From Sphingomonas carotinifaciens (GTDB lineage: Bacteria; Pseudomonadota; Alphaproteobacteria; Sphingomonadales; Sphingomonadaceae): DNA of 64,000 bases. Below, in pieces: positions 34,152-43,021 of this stretch (its first letter is position 1; every line of letters begins with the position of its first letter). Location of the stretch: assembly GCF_009789535.1 (NCBI RefSeq), contig NZ_WSUT01000005.1, positions 1,859,501 to 1,923,500 of the forward strand. Reading direction: 5' to 3'. The translations under genes and the position numbers were made by a program. The notes below the pieces were generated by a model that was not told where the DNA came from, searched no databases, and saw only the letters and a program-made list of their open reading frames with translations.

Positions 34152-34990
34152 TGTCGGCCTCTGCGATCAACGTGCTGGCCGCGCTGCTGGAGGTGCGCAC
34201 CGGCCAGCATACCGCCAGCCATCGTTCGACCCGGATGGATGCCGCACTGACGCCGCTGATGCGCGCGCGCGGGCTCGACACGCTGGACGATCTGGTCGCG
34301 CGCCTGCTCGACGGGCGCGATCCGGCGCTGGCCGGGCATATCGTCGATGCGCTGGTGAACCAGGAAACCTCGTTCTTTCGCGACACCGCGGTGTTCGACA
34401 TGATGGTGGAGGCGGTCGCCGCCGCCGAAGAACAGGGGCGCCGGGTGCGCATCTGGAGCGCCGGATGCTCGACGGGGCAGGAGCCGCTGTCGCTGGCAAT
34501 GCTGTTCGCCGAGCGGCAGGAGGCGACCGGCGCGCCCATGCCCGAGATCGTCGCCAGCGACATTTCCACCGCCGCGCTGGCCCGCGCCCGATCGGGGCGG
34601 TTTTCGCAGTTCGAGATCCAGCGCGGCCTGCCCATCCGGCGGATGATGCGCTGGTTCGAGGGCGACGGCAGCGAATGGATCGCGCGCCCCGAACTCCTGC
34701 GCCACATCGCGTTTCGCCAGATCAACCTGGTCGCCGATCGCCCGCCGGGCGGCGCATTCGACCTGATCCTGTGCCGCAACGTCATGCTGTACCTGAACCC
34801 GGTTCCCAAGGCCGGCGCGTTCGACCGGCTGGCCCATGCGCTGGCGCCGGGCGGGCTGCTGGTGCTGGGCGCGGGCGAGACGGTGATCGGCCAGACCCAC
34901 CGGTTCGAGCCGAGCGGCCGCTTTCGCGGATTCTATCAACCGGCCGAGGGTTGCTCCGGCGGGGGACGGAGCGCCGCCAAGGCCGCTTGA
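34151..34990 (+). CDS. cheR: Chemotaxis methyltransferase CheR
   Basis: A 279-residue SAM-dependent glutamate methyltransferase. The N-terminal helical domain has N-Q-E-T-S-F-F-R; S-A-G-C-S-T-G-Q-E-P is the SAM loop, A-S-D-I-S-T the acidic loop and L-C-R-N-V-M-L-Y the family motif. ATG 34151 starts on the last base of the cheB stop. It is the last gene of the cheA-W-Y-B-R cluster; no chemoreceptor, cheD or flagellar gene is present in the window. Confidence 0.92.
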   Translation: MSASAINVLAALLEVRTGQHTASHRSTRMDAALTPLMRARGLDTLDDLVARLLDGRDPALAGHIVDALVNQETSFFRDTAVFDMMVEAVAAAEEQGRRVRIWSAGCSTGQEPLSLAMLFAERQEATGAPMPEIVASDISTAALARARSGRFSQFEIQRGLPIRRMMRWFEGDGSEWIARPELLRHIAFRQINLVADRPPGGAFDLILCRNVMLYLNPVPKAGAFDRLAHALAPGGLLVLGAGETVIGQTHRFEPSGRFRGFYQPAEGCSGGGRSAAKAA

Positions 34991-35057
34991 CGCCGCGCAC
35001 CATTCCCGCGATGCGCGGGGCCTCGCGTGGTCAAGGCGCGTGGCCGGGGAAAGCCTG

Positions 35058-35747
35058 ATGACGATCATCGACACGCCGTCGCCCAATTTCGACGAGCGCT
35101 CGCTGCCCATCACGATGATCGTGCTGCATTATACCGGCATGCAGGATGCGCAGTCCGCGATCGAGCGGCTGCGCGATCCGGAGGCCAAGGTGTCGTGCCA
35201 TTATCTGGTGGCCGAGGACGGCACGGTCCTGCGCATGGTGGACGACGACAAGCGCGCCTGGCACGCCGGTCGCTCGCACTGGCGCAGCGTCGACGACGTC
35301 AATTCGGCGAGCATCGGCATCGAGATCGTCAATCCCGGCCATGATTGGGGATATCGCCCCTTCCCCGACGAGCAGATCGCCGCGGTCATCGCCCTGGTCC
35401 ATGACCTGAAGGACCGGTACGCGATCACCCGCGGCAATATCGTCGGCCATTCCGACATCGCGCCCGCCCGCAAGCGCGATCCGGGCGAACTGTTTCCCTG
35501 GGGGCAACTCGCGCGGTTGCGCCTGGCCCTCCCGCGGCCGACCAGGAACCTGATGGACCCGATGTGGACGGAGGCGGGCTTCTGCCTGGCGCTGGAACGC
35601 TTCGGCTATGACGTGACGGACCGGATGGCGGCGATCATGGCGTTTCAGCGCCGTTTCCGCCCCGAATTGATGGACGGCGAGATCGATGCCGAGTGCCGGA
35701 TGATCCTGCTCGCGCTGCTGCTGCCCCGGCCGCAGGGTGACGACTGA
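35058..35747 (+). CDS. N-acetylmuramoyl-L-alanine amidase (AmpD/AmiD-like)
   Basis: A 229-residue zinc amidase of the amidase_2 family. Zn ligands lie in L-H-Y-T-G and in G-H-S-D-I-A-P-A-R-K-R-D-P-G, with W-H-A-G-R-S in between; this is the typical H...H...D/K layout. The C-terminal 70 residues resemble a small peptidoglycan-binding helix bundle (F-G-Y-D-V...F-Q-R-R-F-R). No signal peptide is visible, which favours the AmpD-like cytoplasmic recycling role, though a tail like this is more usual for AmiD-type envelope enzymes. ATG 35058 is preferred over GTG 35040, because GGGGAAAG stands at the right distance. Confidence 0.85.
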   Translation: MTIIDTPSPNFDERSLPITMIVLHYTGMQDAQSAIERLRDPEAKVSCHYLVAEDGTVLRMVDDDKRAWHAGRSHWRSVDDVNSASIGIEIVNPGHDWGYRPFPDEQIAAVIALVHDLKDRYAITRGNIVGHSDIAPARKRDPGELFPWGQLARLRLALPRPTRNLMDPMWTEAGFCLALERFGYDVTDRMAAIMAFQRRFRPELMDGEIDAECRMILLALLLPRPQGDD

Positions 35748-35754
35748 CGCGCTT

Positions 35755-36024
35755 ATGGCCCGCAAATTCTACCTGACGGCCACGATGCCCGACGGCTATG
35801 TGAAGACGATCGGGCCGACCGGGACCGCGTTCAGCCATTATTGGCGCATCGTGGCGGTGTTGCAGAACGGCAAGACCGAGGTGTTCTGGGGCCACGCCAA
35901 GACGCTGGCCGAAGCGCGTGGCAAGCAGGCGGCCGCCGCCGACGCCGCCCGCCAGCGTGGCTGGACCCGCTACGACTTCGAGATCGCCGAGCTGGAACGG
36001 ACCAGCGAACCCCCATGCACCTGA
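35755..36024 (+). CDS. Small conserved-looking protein, function unknown
   Basis: An 89-residue soluble protein, beginning M-A-R-K-F-Y-L-T-A-T-M-P-D-G. It has a compact alternating pattern with W-R-I-V-A-V-L and V-F-W-G-H-A-K-T-L-A-E-A, then an Ala-rich helix and a final acidic stretch. No known family was recognised. It starts 7 bases after the amidase stop and overlaps the transporter gene by 10 bases, so it belongs to one operon with both. Confidence 0.62.
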   Translation: MARKFYLTATMPDGYVKTIGPTGTAFSHYWRIVAVLQNGKTEVFWGHAKTLAEARGKQAAAADAARQRGWTRYDFEIAELERTSEPPCT

Positions 36025-36803
36025 CGCTGGACGCCGTCCTGTTCCTGATGACGGTGGCGCTGTTCGCCGGCACGATCGACGCGATGGCCGGGGGCGGGGG
36101 GCTGCTGACCATTCCGGCGCTGCTGGCGGCGGGCGTGCCGCCGGTTTCCGCGCTGGCGACCAACAAGCTGCAAAGCGCGATCGGGACGGGCTCGGCGTTT
36201 CTCGCCTACCGGCGCGGCGGGCATGTCGATCTGCACCGCTTCACCGTGCCGGCGATCGGCGCCTTTGCCGGGTCGGTCGCCGGGGCCACCGCCGTGCAGC
36301 ATATTGATCCCGGCTTCCTTGCCGGGCTGGTGCCGGTGCTGTTGATCGTGATGGCGCTCTACTTCCTGCTGTCGCCGCCGATGAGCGATGTGGATCGCCA
36401 TGCGCGGCTGGGGCGGATCGGGCTGACCGGGGTGGTGAGCGTCATCGGCTTTTACGACGGCTTTTTCGGGCCGGGCACGGGATCGTTCATCACCACCGCG
36501 CTGGTCGCGCTGGGCGGGCTGGGGCTGGTGCGCGCGATCGCCAATACCAAGTTCCTGAACCTGGCGACCAACCTTGCCGGGGTGCTGGCGATGATCGCGG
36601 GCGGGCAGATGTTGTGGATGCTGGGGCTGGGCATGGCGGCGGCCAATGTCGCGGGCAACCAGATCGGCGCGCGGCTGGCGATGCGCTTCGGCGGGCGGGG
36701 GGTGCGGCCGCTGCTGGTCGTCATGTCGATCGCGCTGACGATCAAGCTGCTCGCCGATCCCGCCAACCCGGCACGGGGCTGGATCGCGGCGCTGGTCGGA
36801 TAG
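36015..36803 (+). CDS. TauE/SafE family membrane transporter
   Basis: A 262-residue membrane protein with about eight helices and two copies of the family repeat: G-T-I-D-A-M-A-G-G-G-G-L-L-T-I-P near the N-terminus and F-Y-D-G-F-F-G-P-G-T-G-S-F near residue 150. A-T-N-K-L and A-N-T-K-F-L-N complete the repeats. The family exports sulfite, sulfonates or other anions; the substrate is not known here. Its start overlaps the previous small gene. Confidence 0.88.
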   Translation: MHLTLDAVLFLMTVALFAGTIDAMAGGGGLLTIPALLAAGVPPVSALATNKLQSAIGTGSAFLAYRRGGHVDLHRFTVPAIGAFAGSVAGATAVQHIDPGFLAGLVPVLLIVMALYFLLSPPMSDVDRHARLGRIGLTGVVSVIGFYDGFFGPGTGSFITTALVALGGLGLVRAIANTKFLNLATNLAGVLAMIAGGQMLWMLGLGMAAANVAGNQIGARLAMRFGGRGVRPLLVVMSIALTIKLLADPANPARGWIAALVG

Positions 36804-36842
36804 GTCTGGTCAGCGCGCCCTCATGCCGCTACAGCCCGCACC

Positions 36843-37236
36843 GCCAGAGGGTCGGGCGGCCGCGGCTCCAGCGATGGAGGCGAGGAAAGTCCGGGCTCCG
36901 CGGAACAACGGTGCCGGGTAACGCCCGGCGGGGGCGACCCCAGGGACAGTGCAACAGAGAGCAGACGACCCAATCCTTCGGGACGAAGCCTTCGGGCAGG
37001 TCAAGGTGAAAGGGTGCGGCAAGAGCGCACCGCGGCCCTGGTAACAGGGACGGCACGGCAAACCCCACCGGGAGCAAGACCGAATAGGGATGGCATGGGC
37101 CTTCATGGTCCGGGGCGTGTTCCCGCCCGCCGTCCGGGTTGGTTGCTTGAGGCGGCGCGCAAGCGTCGTCCTAGACGAATGGTCGCCCATCCGGCCTTGT
37201 GGCCGGTGGACAGAACCCGGCTTACAGACCCTCTGG
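36843..37236 (+). ncRNA. rnpB: RNase P RNA, type A
   Basis: The 5' end CCAGAGGGTC (36843-36852) pairs with the 3' end GACCCTCTGG (37227-37236), which closes helix P1. Inside lie the strongly conserved GAGGAAAGTCCGGGCTCC-type element (36889-36902), and the 3' conserved ACAGAACCCGGCTTACAG (37210-37227), the two halves of P4. The RNA has about 394 bases, which fits bacterial type A. It forms the catalytic part of RNase P. Ends are good to a few bases. Confidence 0.93.
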
Positions 37237-37294
37237 CGTTATCCTTTCGAATGGTTCAGACCTCGGGCGACGAGGTTTGGGAGGGCCATGGGGG

Positions 37295-39271
37295 ATGCAC
37301 GATTTCACCACCGCGCGCGCGCTGATCGCGGCAGCACTGCTCACGGGCAGCGCGTCCGCACAACAGCAGCCTGCGACCGGCAGTGTCCAGCAGGATTACG
37401 ACGCGGCCACCGCGCTCGACGCGGGCAAGGACAATGCCTCGGCGCTGGCGGCCTGGGAAAAGCTGGAGCCGCGCACCAAGCAGGGCAGCCGCAGCCGGGC
37501 GATCGTGCAGGTGCGCCGGGGCGGCGCGCTGTTCCGCCTCGGGCGCCGGGACGAGGCGCTGGCGATGATCCGCACCGGGCTGGCGGGCTTGCCCACCGAT
37601 GACGCTTCGCTGGCGGAGGACCGGTCCAAGGCGCATGCGATGCTGGGCCGGATCGCCGCCGATGCGTTCGATTATGCGGGCGCCGCCGCCGAATATGCGC
37701 AGGCGGAGAAGAATGCGGTCGTCCCCGCCGATATGCTGATCGCGTTGCTCGGGCTGTCCCAGGCGCAGATTTTCACCGATCCGGCCGCCGCCGGGGCGAC
37801 GCTGGACCGGGCCGATGCGGTTTTGAAGACCGCTTCGGTCGACAATGCTTCGCGTGCCCTGTTCATGCGGCGCCGGGCGATGCTGCACATGAATCAGGGT
37901 GATTTTGAGGTGGCACGCCGCGACGGCAAGGCCGCGGTGCAACTGCTGGGCGGGATCACCAATCGCACCGACCTGCTGGACGTGTCCGCCCGGTCCGATA
38001 CGGCGATCGCCGCGCTGCTTGGCGGGCATGAGGAGGAAGCGCGCGAATATCTCGCCTATACCGGCGCCGGGCGCTCCACCAAGGGCGAGTTTTCGCCCGG
38101 TGCCCAGATGAAGGCCCCGGACTGCGGCGGCGAGGCGGATCTGCGCCCCGAGGATGTCGGCGTCGTGGAATTCAGCATCGGCGACGACGGCACGGTGATC
38201 CAGGCCACGCCCATCTACGCCTCGGGCGGCGGGGAAAAGGCACTGGCCTTTGCCCGGATCGTCCAGGACTGGTGGTGGAATCCGGAGCAGATCAAAACGC
38301 TGCCGGCCTTTTACCGCTACAATATGCGCGTCGAGATGCGGTGTTCGACCGCCTTTTCGCGGCCCTCGATCGGGGGAGAGCTGGATAGCGAAGCGGTGGC
38401 GTGGCTGGAAGGCAAGGGCGTGACGGTGGCCCCCGATACGGAGCGGCCGGGGCCCGCCACGCTGGCCGCGCAGCGCGAGGCCCTGCGCCAGGCAGACGCA
38501 GGCAAGGGGGCGGAGTCGCTGGCGGCGCTGGGCGCGATCCAGGCGCTGCTCACCAACGCCATGGTGCCGGACGCGGAGAAGAAGCCGCTGGCCACCCGTG
38601 CGCTGGCGATCGCGACGGCGGCGGGCGCGCCCGCCCCGGTCAGGCTCAACTATGCGATGACGATGTTGACCGCCGACGCACCCGATCTGTGGAAGCCCGG
38701 CCGCTTCCGGCGTGCGGTCGAGCCGATGCTGACCGACCCTGTCTATGCCCGCGATCCACAGGCGCGCGCCGCGCTGCGGCTGATGATCGCCGATCGCGAT
38801 CGCAAGAGGGGCGCGGAGAGCGAGCCGCTGTTGCGGCAGGTGGCCGACGATGGCGCGCTTGCGGCCAATGACCCGCTGAAGGTGGGGGCGCTGGTTCGTC
38901 TCGCCTCGCTGGCGCAGGCGCGTGGCGACGGGACGGCGGCAAGGGCGGCGTTCGATCGCACCGGGCTGTCGGCGAACCAGTGCAGCATCATGGATGCACC
39001 ACCCAAGCAACTCTCCAGCTTCGGCGCCAATGATTTTCCGACGGACGCACTGCGCTGGGGGTTCGAGGGGTGGACGCAGCTGCAATATGACGTGAAGGCG
39101 GACGGCAGTGTGGCCAATGCTCGCACGCTGCTCAGCTATCCGCCCTTCGTCTTTTCAAAGGCGGGCACGAAGATGTTCAGCGCGGCACGCTATGCCAAGA
39201 CCTATCGGCCCGATGGCAGCCTGGGCTGCGGCGCGACGACGCAGCGCGTGAACTTCCGCTTGCCGGGGTGA
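37295..39271 (+). CDS. Exported TPR-like protein with two TonB C-terminal-like domains
   Basis: A 658-residue protein with a signal peptide (M-H-D-F-T-T-A-R-A-L-I-A-A-A-L-L-T-G-S-A-S-A-Q). Residues 25-285 are Ala-rich helical repeats of TPR type. Then comes a TonB-C-like fold at about 287-349 (V-V-E-F-S-I-G-D-D-G-T-V, E-K-A-L-A-F-A-R), a second helical stretch, and another TonB-C-like fold at about 584-655 (L-Q-Y-D-V-K-A-D-G-S-V-A-N-A-R). There is no N-terminal membrane anchor or Pro-rich linker, so it is not a true TonB. The role is unknown. A longer start at 37199 would overlap rnpB and is rejected. Confidence 0.75.
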   Translation: MHDFTTARALIAAALLTGSASAQQQPATGSVQQDYDAATALDAGKDNASALAAWEKLEPRTKQGSRSRAIVQVRRGGALFRLGRRDEALAMIRTGLAGLPTDDASLAEDRSKAHAMLGRIAADAFDYAGAAAEYAQAEKNAVVPADMLIALLGLSQAQIFTDPAAAGATLDRADAVLKTASVDNASRALFMRRRAMLHMNQGDFEVARRDGKAAVQLLGGITNRTDLLDVSARSDTAIAALLGGHEEEAREYLAYTGAGRSTKGEFSPGAQMKAPDCGGEADLRPEDVGVVEFSIGDDGTVIQATPIYASGGGEKALAFARIVQDWWWNPEQIKTLPAFYRYNMRVEMRCSTAFSRPSIGGELDSEAVAWLEGKGVTVAPDTERPGPATLAAQREALRQADAGKGAESLAALGAIQALLTNAMVPDAEKKPLATRALAIATAAGAPAPVRLNYAMTMLTADAPDLWKPGRFRRAVEPMLTDPVYARDPQARAALRLMIADRDRKRGAESEPLLRQVADDGALAANDPLKVGALVRLASLAQARGDGTAARAAFDRTGLSANQCSIMDAPPKQLSSFGANDFPTDALRWGFEGWTQLQYDVKADGSVANARTLLSYPPFVFSKAGTKMFSAARYAKTYRPDGSLGCGATTQRVNFRLPG

Positions 39272-39319
39272 AGTGGGACGCCACCGTCGGGCGTGACCGC
39301 CTGACGGTGGCTGACCGGA

Positions 39320-39958
39320 TTACACCAGGACCTTGTCGGGGTTGCCGACCGCGCTCAATTCGGTGCTGGCGTCGATTTCCATCAGCGTTTTGATATGGCC
39401 GTCGCGCATGTCGTAGACCCAGCCGTGCAGCCAAAGTTCGCGGCCTTCGCGGAAGGCGTTCTGGATGATGTCGATGCGCGCGAGATGCATCAACTGGTCG
39501 CGCACGTTCAGCTCGACCAGCCGGTTGACCTTGCCGTCCTCGGTCGGTTCGGCATCGATCTCGGCACGGTGGCGGTGCAGCACGTCGCGGGCATTGCCCA
39601 GCCAGGTATCGACCGGGCCGCTGGTCCCGCCCAACAGGGCCGCCTGCACCCCGCCGCACCCATGATGGCCGCACAGGATGACGTGGCGGACCTTCAGCAC
39701 GTCGACGGCATATTGCACCACCGACAACAGGTTCAGATCGTCGTCATGGACGAGGTTGGCGATGTTCCTGTGCAGGAACATGCCGCCCGGCGGGGTCATC
39801 GTCATCCGCTCGGGCGTGACGCGGCTGTCCGAACAGCCGATCCACAGGAAATCGGGCTTCTGCCCCGCCGTCTGGCGTTCGAAAAAGTCCGCCTTTTCCT
39901 CGATCAGTTCGGTCGCCCACGCCTTGTTGGCGAGCAGGAGCTGCTTGTATTCTCTCAT
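39320..39958 (-). CDS. can: Beta-class carbonic anhydrase
   Basis: A 212-residue enzyme that interconverts CO2 and bicarbonate. Zinc ligands are Cys42, Asp44 (C-S-D-S-R), His98 and Cys101 (G-H-H-G-C-G-G-V). Asp44-Arg46 form the usual dyad. It begins with M-R-E-Y-K-Q-L-L-L-A-N and ends without extra domains. Its start lies within the last four bases of the SulP transporter gene, so the two are translated together: the transporter would bring in bicarbonate or sulfate and the enzyme would trap or balance it. Confidence 0.93.
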   Translation of the reverse strand: MREYKQLLLANKAWATELIEEKADFFERQTAGQKPDFLWIGCSDSRVTPERMTMTPPGGMFLHRNIANLVHDDDLNLLSVVQYAVDVLKVRHVILCGHHGCGGVQAALLGGTSGPVDTWLGNARDVLHRHRAEIDAEPTEDGKVNRLVELNVRDQLMHLARIDIIQNAFREGRELWLHGWVYDMRDGHIKTLMEIDASTELSAVGNPDKVLV

Positions 39959-41538
39959 GCGAAGCGCACTCCGGCGATGGGGGCGTTGATGAGCGGCGCG
40001 CTGCGCTCGGCGATGTCGCCGCGGACGATCACGTCGATGTCGCGGTAGGCGGCGCCCTTGATGAAGGCGTTGATGATGTCGACATTGTCGAGGTCGACAT
40101 AAGACGTGGAGGACAGGTCGATCAGCAGGTTCGCGCCGTCGGGTACGCGGGCAAGCTGCTGTTGCAGTTCGTATTTGTGGATGAAGTACAGGTTGCGCCG
40201 AGCGCGGATCAGGCAATCCTCGCCTTCGCAGGCGAAGGTGATGGCGGTGCGGAAGTTGCGGGCGACGACGAACACGAAGCCGACGGCCAGGCCGATCAGG
40301 ATGCCGATCAGGAGGTCGGTGAACAGGATCGCCAGCACGGTGGCGACAAAGGGCACGAACTGCGTCCAGCCCTGCTTGAACCGCTCGGTAAACAGCTTGG
40401 GCTTGGTCAGCTTGTAGCCGGTGGCGATCAGCACCGCGGCGAGCGCCGAGAGCGGGATCAGGTTCAGCATCACCGGGATCAGCGCGACCGACAGGAGCAG
40501 CCACAGCGCGTGCAGCATCGCGGACAGCTTGCTTTCGGCGCCGGCATCGACATTGGCCGAGGAGCGGACGATCACCGAGGTGACGGGCAGGCCGCCGAGC
40601 AGGCCGGACACGATGTTGCCGCTGCCCTGCGCCATCAGCTCCCAGTTCTTGTCGGTGGTGCGGCGGCGCGGGTCGATCTCGTCCACCGCCTTGACGCTCA
40701 GGAGCGATTCCAGGCTGGCGACGATCGCCAGCGTCACCGCGCTGGTCCACACCACGCCCATGGTCAGGCCGCTGAAATCGGGCATGCGGAACAGGCCGAC
40801 AAACTCCGCCGGGCTGCCGGCGACGGGCACCTGCACCAGATGCTTTGCGCCCAGTTGCCAGCCCGGCACGGTCGCGCCGAGCAGCGCATTGCCGACGACG
40901 CCGATCACCACCACGAGCAGCGGGCCGGGCACGAAGCGCAGCGGACCCTGCTTGGGGCGGTACGCGTCCCAGGTGAACAGGAAGAGCAGGCAGACGACGC
41001 CGATGACGATCGCGCCGGGCGTGACGTCGCTGGTCACGCTGGTCCACAGGTCGGTAAAGGTGTTGCCGCCCGATGCGGTGGCGAATTCGAAGCTGCCCTC
41101 GAAATCGCCGTCATAGCCGACGAGATGGGGCACCTGCTTCAGGATCAGGATCAGGCCGATCGCGGCCAGCATGCCGGTGATGACGGAGGAGGGGACGAAT
41201 TCCGCCAGAATGCCGGCGCGGGTGAAGGAGAAACCCAGTTGCAGCACGCCGGCCAGCATCACCGCGACCAGAAAGATCTGGTAGCTGGGCATCCGCTCGA
41301 TCGCTTCCAGCACGATCACGGTGAGCCCGGCCGCCGGCCCGCTGACCGACAGGGGCGATTTCGACACGAAGCCGACGACCAGCCCGCCGACGATCCCCGC
41401 GATCAGGCCCGAGAAGAGCGGTGCCCCGGATGCCAGTGCGATGCCCAGGCACAAGGGCAGGGCGACCAGCGCCACCACGATCGAGGCCGGGACATCCGCC
41501 CGAAGATTGGCCATAAAGGAACGGGAAGTCGGCACCAT
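39955..41538 (-). CDS. SulP family anion transporter (likely bicarbonate or sulfate)
   Basis: A 527-residue SulP/SLC26 protein with about 12 membrane segments. The N-terminal part has A-L-P-L-C-L-G-I-A-L-A-S-G, and S-P-L-S-V-S-G-P-A-A-G-L-T the first half-helix. P-V-T-S-V-I-V-R-S-S-A-N-V is the second. A STAS domain follows at about 445-515 with L-I-D-L-S-S-T-S-Y-V-D-L-D-N, where the usual phospho-Ser/Thr region lies. The 4-base overlap with a carbonic anhydrase favours bicarbonate as substrate, which is a known pairing for SulP proteins. Start GTG/ATG at 41538 is the first possible. Confidence 0.88.
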   Translation of the reverse strand: MVPTSRSFMANLRADVPASIVVALVALPLCLGIALASGAPLFSGLIAGIVGGLVVGFVSKSPLSVSGPAAGLTVIVLEAIERMPSYQIFLVAVMLAGVLQLGFSFTRAGILAEFVPSSVITGMLAAIGLILILKQVPHLVGYDGDFEGSFEFATASGGNTFTDLWTSVTSDVTPGAIVIGVVCLLFLFTWDAYRPKQGPLRFVPGPLLVVVIGVVGNALLGATVPGWQLGAKHLVQVPVAGSPAEFVGLFRMPDFSGLTMGVVWTSAVTLAIVASLESLLSVKAVDEIDPRRRTTDKNWELMAQGSGNIVSGLLGGLPVTSVIVRSSANVDAGAESKLSAMLHALWLLLSVALIPVMLNLIPLSALAAVLIATGYKLTKPKLFTERFKQGWTQFVPFVATVLAILFTDLLIGILIGLAVGFVFVVARNFRTAITFACEGEDCLIRARRNLYFIHKYELQQQLARVPDGANLLIDLSSTSYVDLDNVDIINAFIKGAAYRDIDVIVRGDIAERSAPLINAPIAGVRFA

Positions 41539-41703
41539 TGATCCTACTCGCTAAAGCATCGGCACCACTGTCCGTTTTCTTCGGACATGAGAGCTTTCAT
41601 GACATGTTCATGATGGCAGGGCAGGCGCGACGGTCAAGGGGTTACGGCCGGCATGGCACCTTTCGCGCGCGCGCCACGTCTTGCACCGGCGGCGCATCGC
41701 CTT

Positions 41704-42255
41704 ATGTCCGCTCCTGTGGCGCGACCGACTACACGATCGAACGATTGGGGCTTTCCCCGCTGGCGAGGCTATGGCTCGGGCCGCGAGGCCAAGCCCGTGC
41801 GGATCTGCGACCGGCACGGCTGTGACGAGCCGGGCAATTGTCCGGCCCCCAAATCTCCCAACAATCCCGATCGTTGGTACTTCTGCACCAACCATGCCGC
41901 CGAGTATAATCGCGGCTGGGACTATTTTCAGGGGCTGGACGCCGAGGAAGCGGCGGCGCGCGAAGCGGGCGAGCGGCGGACCAATGCCGGCTATGCGCAA
42001 TCGCGCCATCATGGCTGGGCGGGGTCGGGCGACGGCAGCCGGTCGCGTGACGAGATGCGCGCGCTGGACGTGCTGGGGCTGGAGCCGGACGCCACCTTCG
42101 ACCTGATCCGCGCGACGTGGCGCGGACTGGCCAAGGCGAATCACCCCGATGTCCGCCCGAACGATCCGGATGCGGCGACGCGGTTCCAGCAGGTGCAGGC
42201 CGCCTATGAGGTGCTGCGTGCCGCCGAGGAGATGCGGAGCACGCAGCGCGCATGA
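41704..42255 (+). CDS. J-domain protein
   Basis: A 183-residue protein with a J domain at its C-terminus (about 115-175): L-D-V-L-G-L-E-P-D-A-T at the start, the catalytic His-Pro-Asp in A-N-H-P-D-V, and F-Q-Q-V-Q-A-A-Y-E-V-L. It should stimulate DnaK ATPase activity. The N-terminal part holds two Cys (C-D-R-H-G-C) with further Cys near 40 and 55, which may bind a metal. The ATG 41704 (M-S-A-P-V-A-R) is favoured over an upstream start at 41653. It overlaps the next ferredoxin-like gene by 4 bases. Confidence 0.82.
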   Translation: MSAPVARPTTRSNDWGFPRWRGYGSGREAKPVRICDRHGCDEPGNCPAPKSPNNPDRWYFCTNHAAEYNRGWDYFQGLDAEEAAAREAGERRTNAGYAQSRHHGWAGSGDGSRSRDEMRALDVLGLEPDATFDLIRATWRGLAKANHPDVRPNDPDAATRFQQVQAAYEVLRAAEEMRSTQRA

Positions 42256-42560
42256 TCCGGCGTGCAAAGGCGGAGTGGACCGGCGCCGTGCTGGTCTGCG
42301 GCAAATGTTCCAAGAAGGTCGGTGGCGGGTTCGGCCCGAAGGGCAGGACGCCGCTCGCCAAGGTGCTGCGCAAGCTGATCGGGGGCAAGGGGCGCAAGGC
42401 ACCGCTGGGCGTAGTCGAGACCAGGTGCCTGAAGCTGTGCCCCAGGAACGCCGTCACCCTGGTCGATACCGCGCGGCCAGGCGAATGGCTGGTGGTGTCG
42501 CCCGGCGATCCGGTGGCGGAAATCGCCATGCGTCTGGGGCGGGGTACCCCTCAGGCGTAG
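42252..42560 (+). CDS. Thioredoxin-like [2Fe-2S] ferredoxin domain protein
   Basis: A 102-residue basic protein with C-G-K-C at about residues 17-20 and C-L-K-L-C-P-R-N-A-V at about 59-63, the layout of thioredoxin-like [2Fe-2S] ferredoxins and the NuoE-type cluster. It overlaps the J-domain gene by 4 bases and its end overlaps the convergent sufE gene by 10 bases. It might act in Fe-S handling with SufE; this is only inference. Confidence 0.78.
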   Translation: MIRRAKAEWTGAVLVCGKCSKKVGGGFGPKGRTPLAKVLRKLIGGKGRKAPLGVVETRCLKLCPRNAVTLVDTARPGEWLVVSPGDPVAEIAMRLGRGTPQA

Positions 42561-42955
42561 CGCGCGGCTGTATCCCGGATCAGCGCGATCATGTTCGGAA
42601 TCCCCTGCGTCCGGTTCGAGCTCAGCTGGTTCTTCAGGTCGAAGGGGGCCAGTTCTCCCTCGATATCGGTGGCGGAGATCGCGGCGGGCTCACGGTCCTG
42701 CACGGTGAGCAGGACCAGCGCGATGATCCCCTTGGTGATCGCCGCATTCGAATCGGCGAGGAAATGGAGCGTGCCGTCCTCTTGGCGGGTCGGATAGACC
42801 CAGACCGATGCGGAGCAGCCGCGTACCAGCGTCGCATCGGTCTTCAACGGCTCGGGCATCGGCTCCAGCTCGCGGCCCAGATCGATCAGCAACCGGTAGC
42901 GATCGTCGGCGTCGAGAAAATCATATTCGTCGCGAAGGTCGGCTAGGTTCGGCAT
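42551..42955 (-). CDS. sufE: SufE family sulfur acceptor
   Basis: A 134-residue SufE protein. Catalytic Cys47 lies in L-V-R-G-C-S-A-S-V-W, the family motif that takes persulfide from a desulfurase. L-K-N-Q-L-S-S-N-R-T-Q-G-I at the C-terminus is the second conserved block. The start M-P-N-L-A-D-L (ATG 42955) is chosen. It sits downstream of the psp operon in the same direction; the gap of about 70 bases leaves room for a separate promoter. Partner desulfurases are at 18-20 kb. Confidence 0.9.
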   Translation of the reverse strand: MPNLADLRDEYDFLDADDRYRLLIDLGRELEPMPEPLKTDATLVRGCSASVWVYPTRQEDGTLHFLADSNAAITKGIIALVLLTVQDREPAAISATDIEGELAPFDLKNQLSSNRTQGIPNMIALIRDTAARYA

Positions 42956-43021
42956 GGGCCCTGCGCTACCGCCTCGGGCCCCCGGGGGCAACCGCCGGGG
43001 GCAAAACGCCCCTTGCCCGGT

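Noticed and set aside
37199..37294. Longer N-terminus for the TonB-C-like protein
   Set aside because: It would lie partly in RNase P RNA and hide a clear signal peptide that begins at ATG 37295.
40162..41541. A plus-strand open frame of 459 codons rich in His, Gln and Asp
   Set aside because: It is antisense to the SulP transporter, and its composition is that of a reverse-strand artefact.
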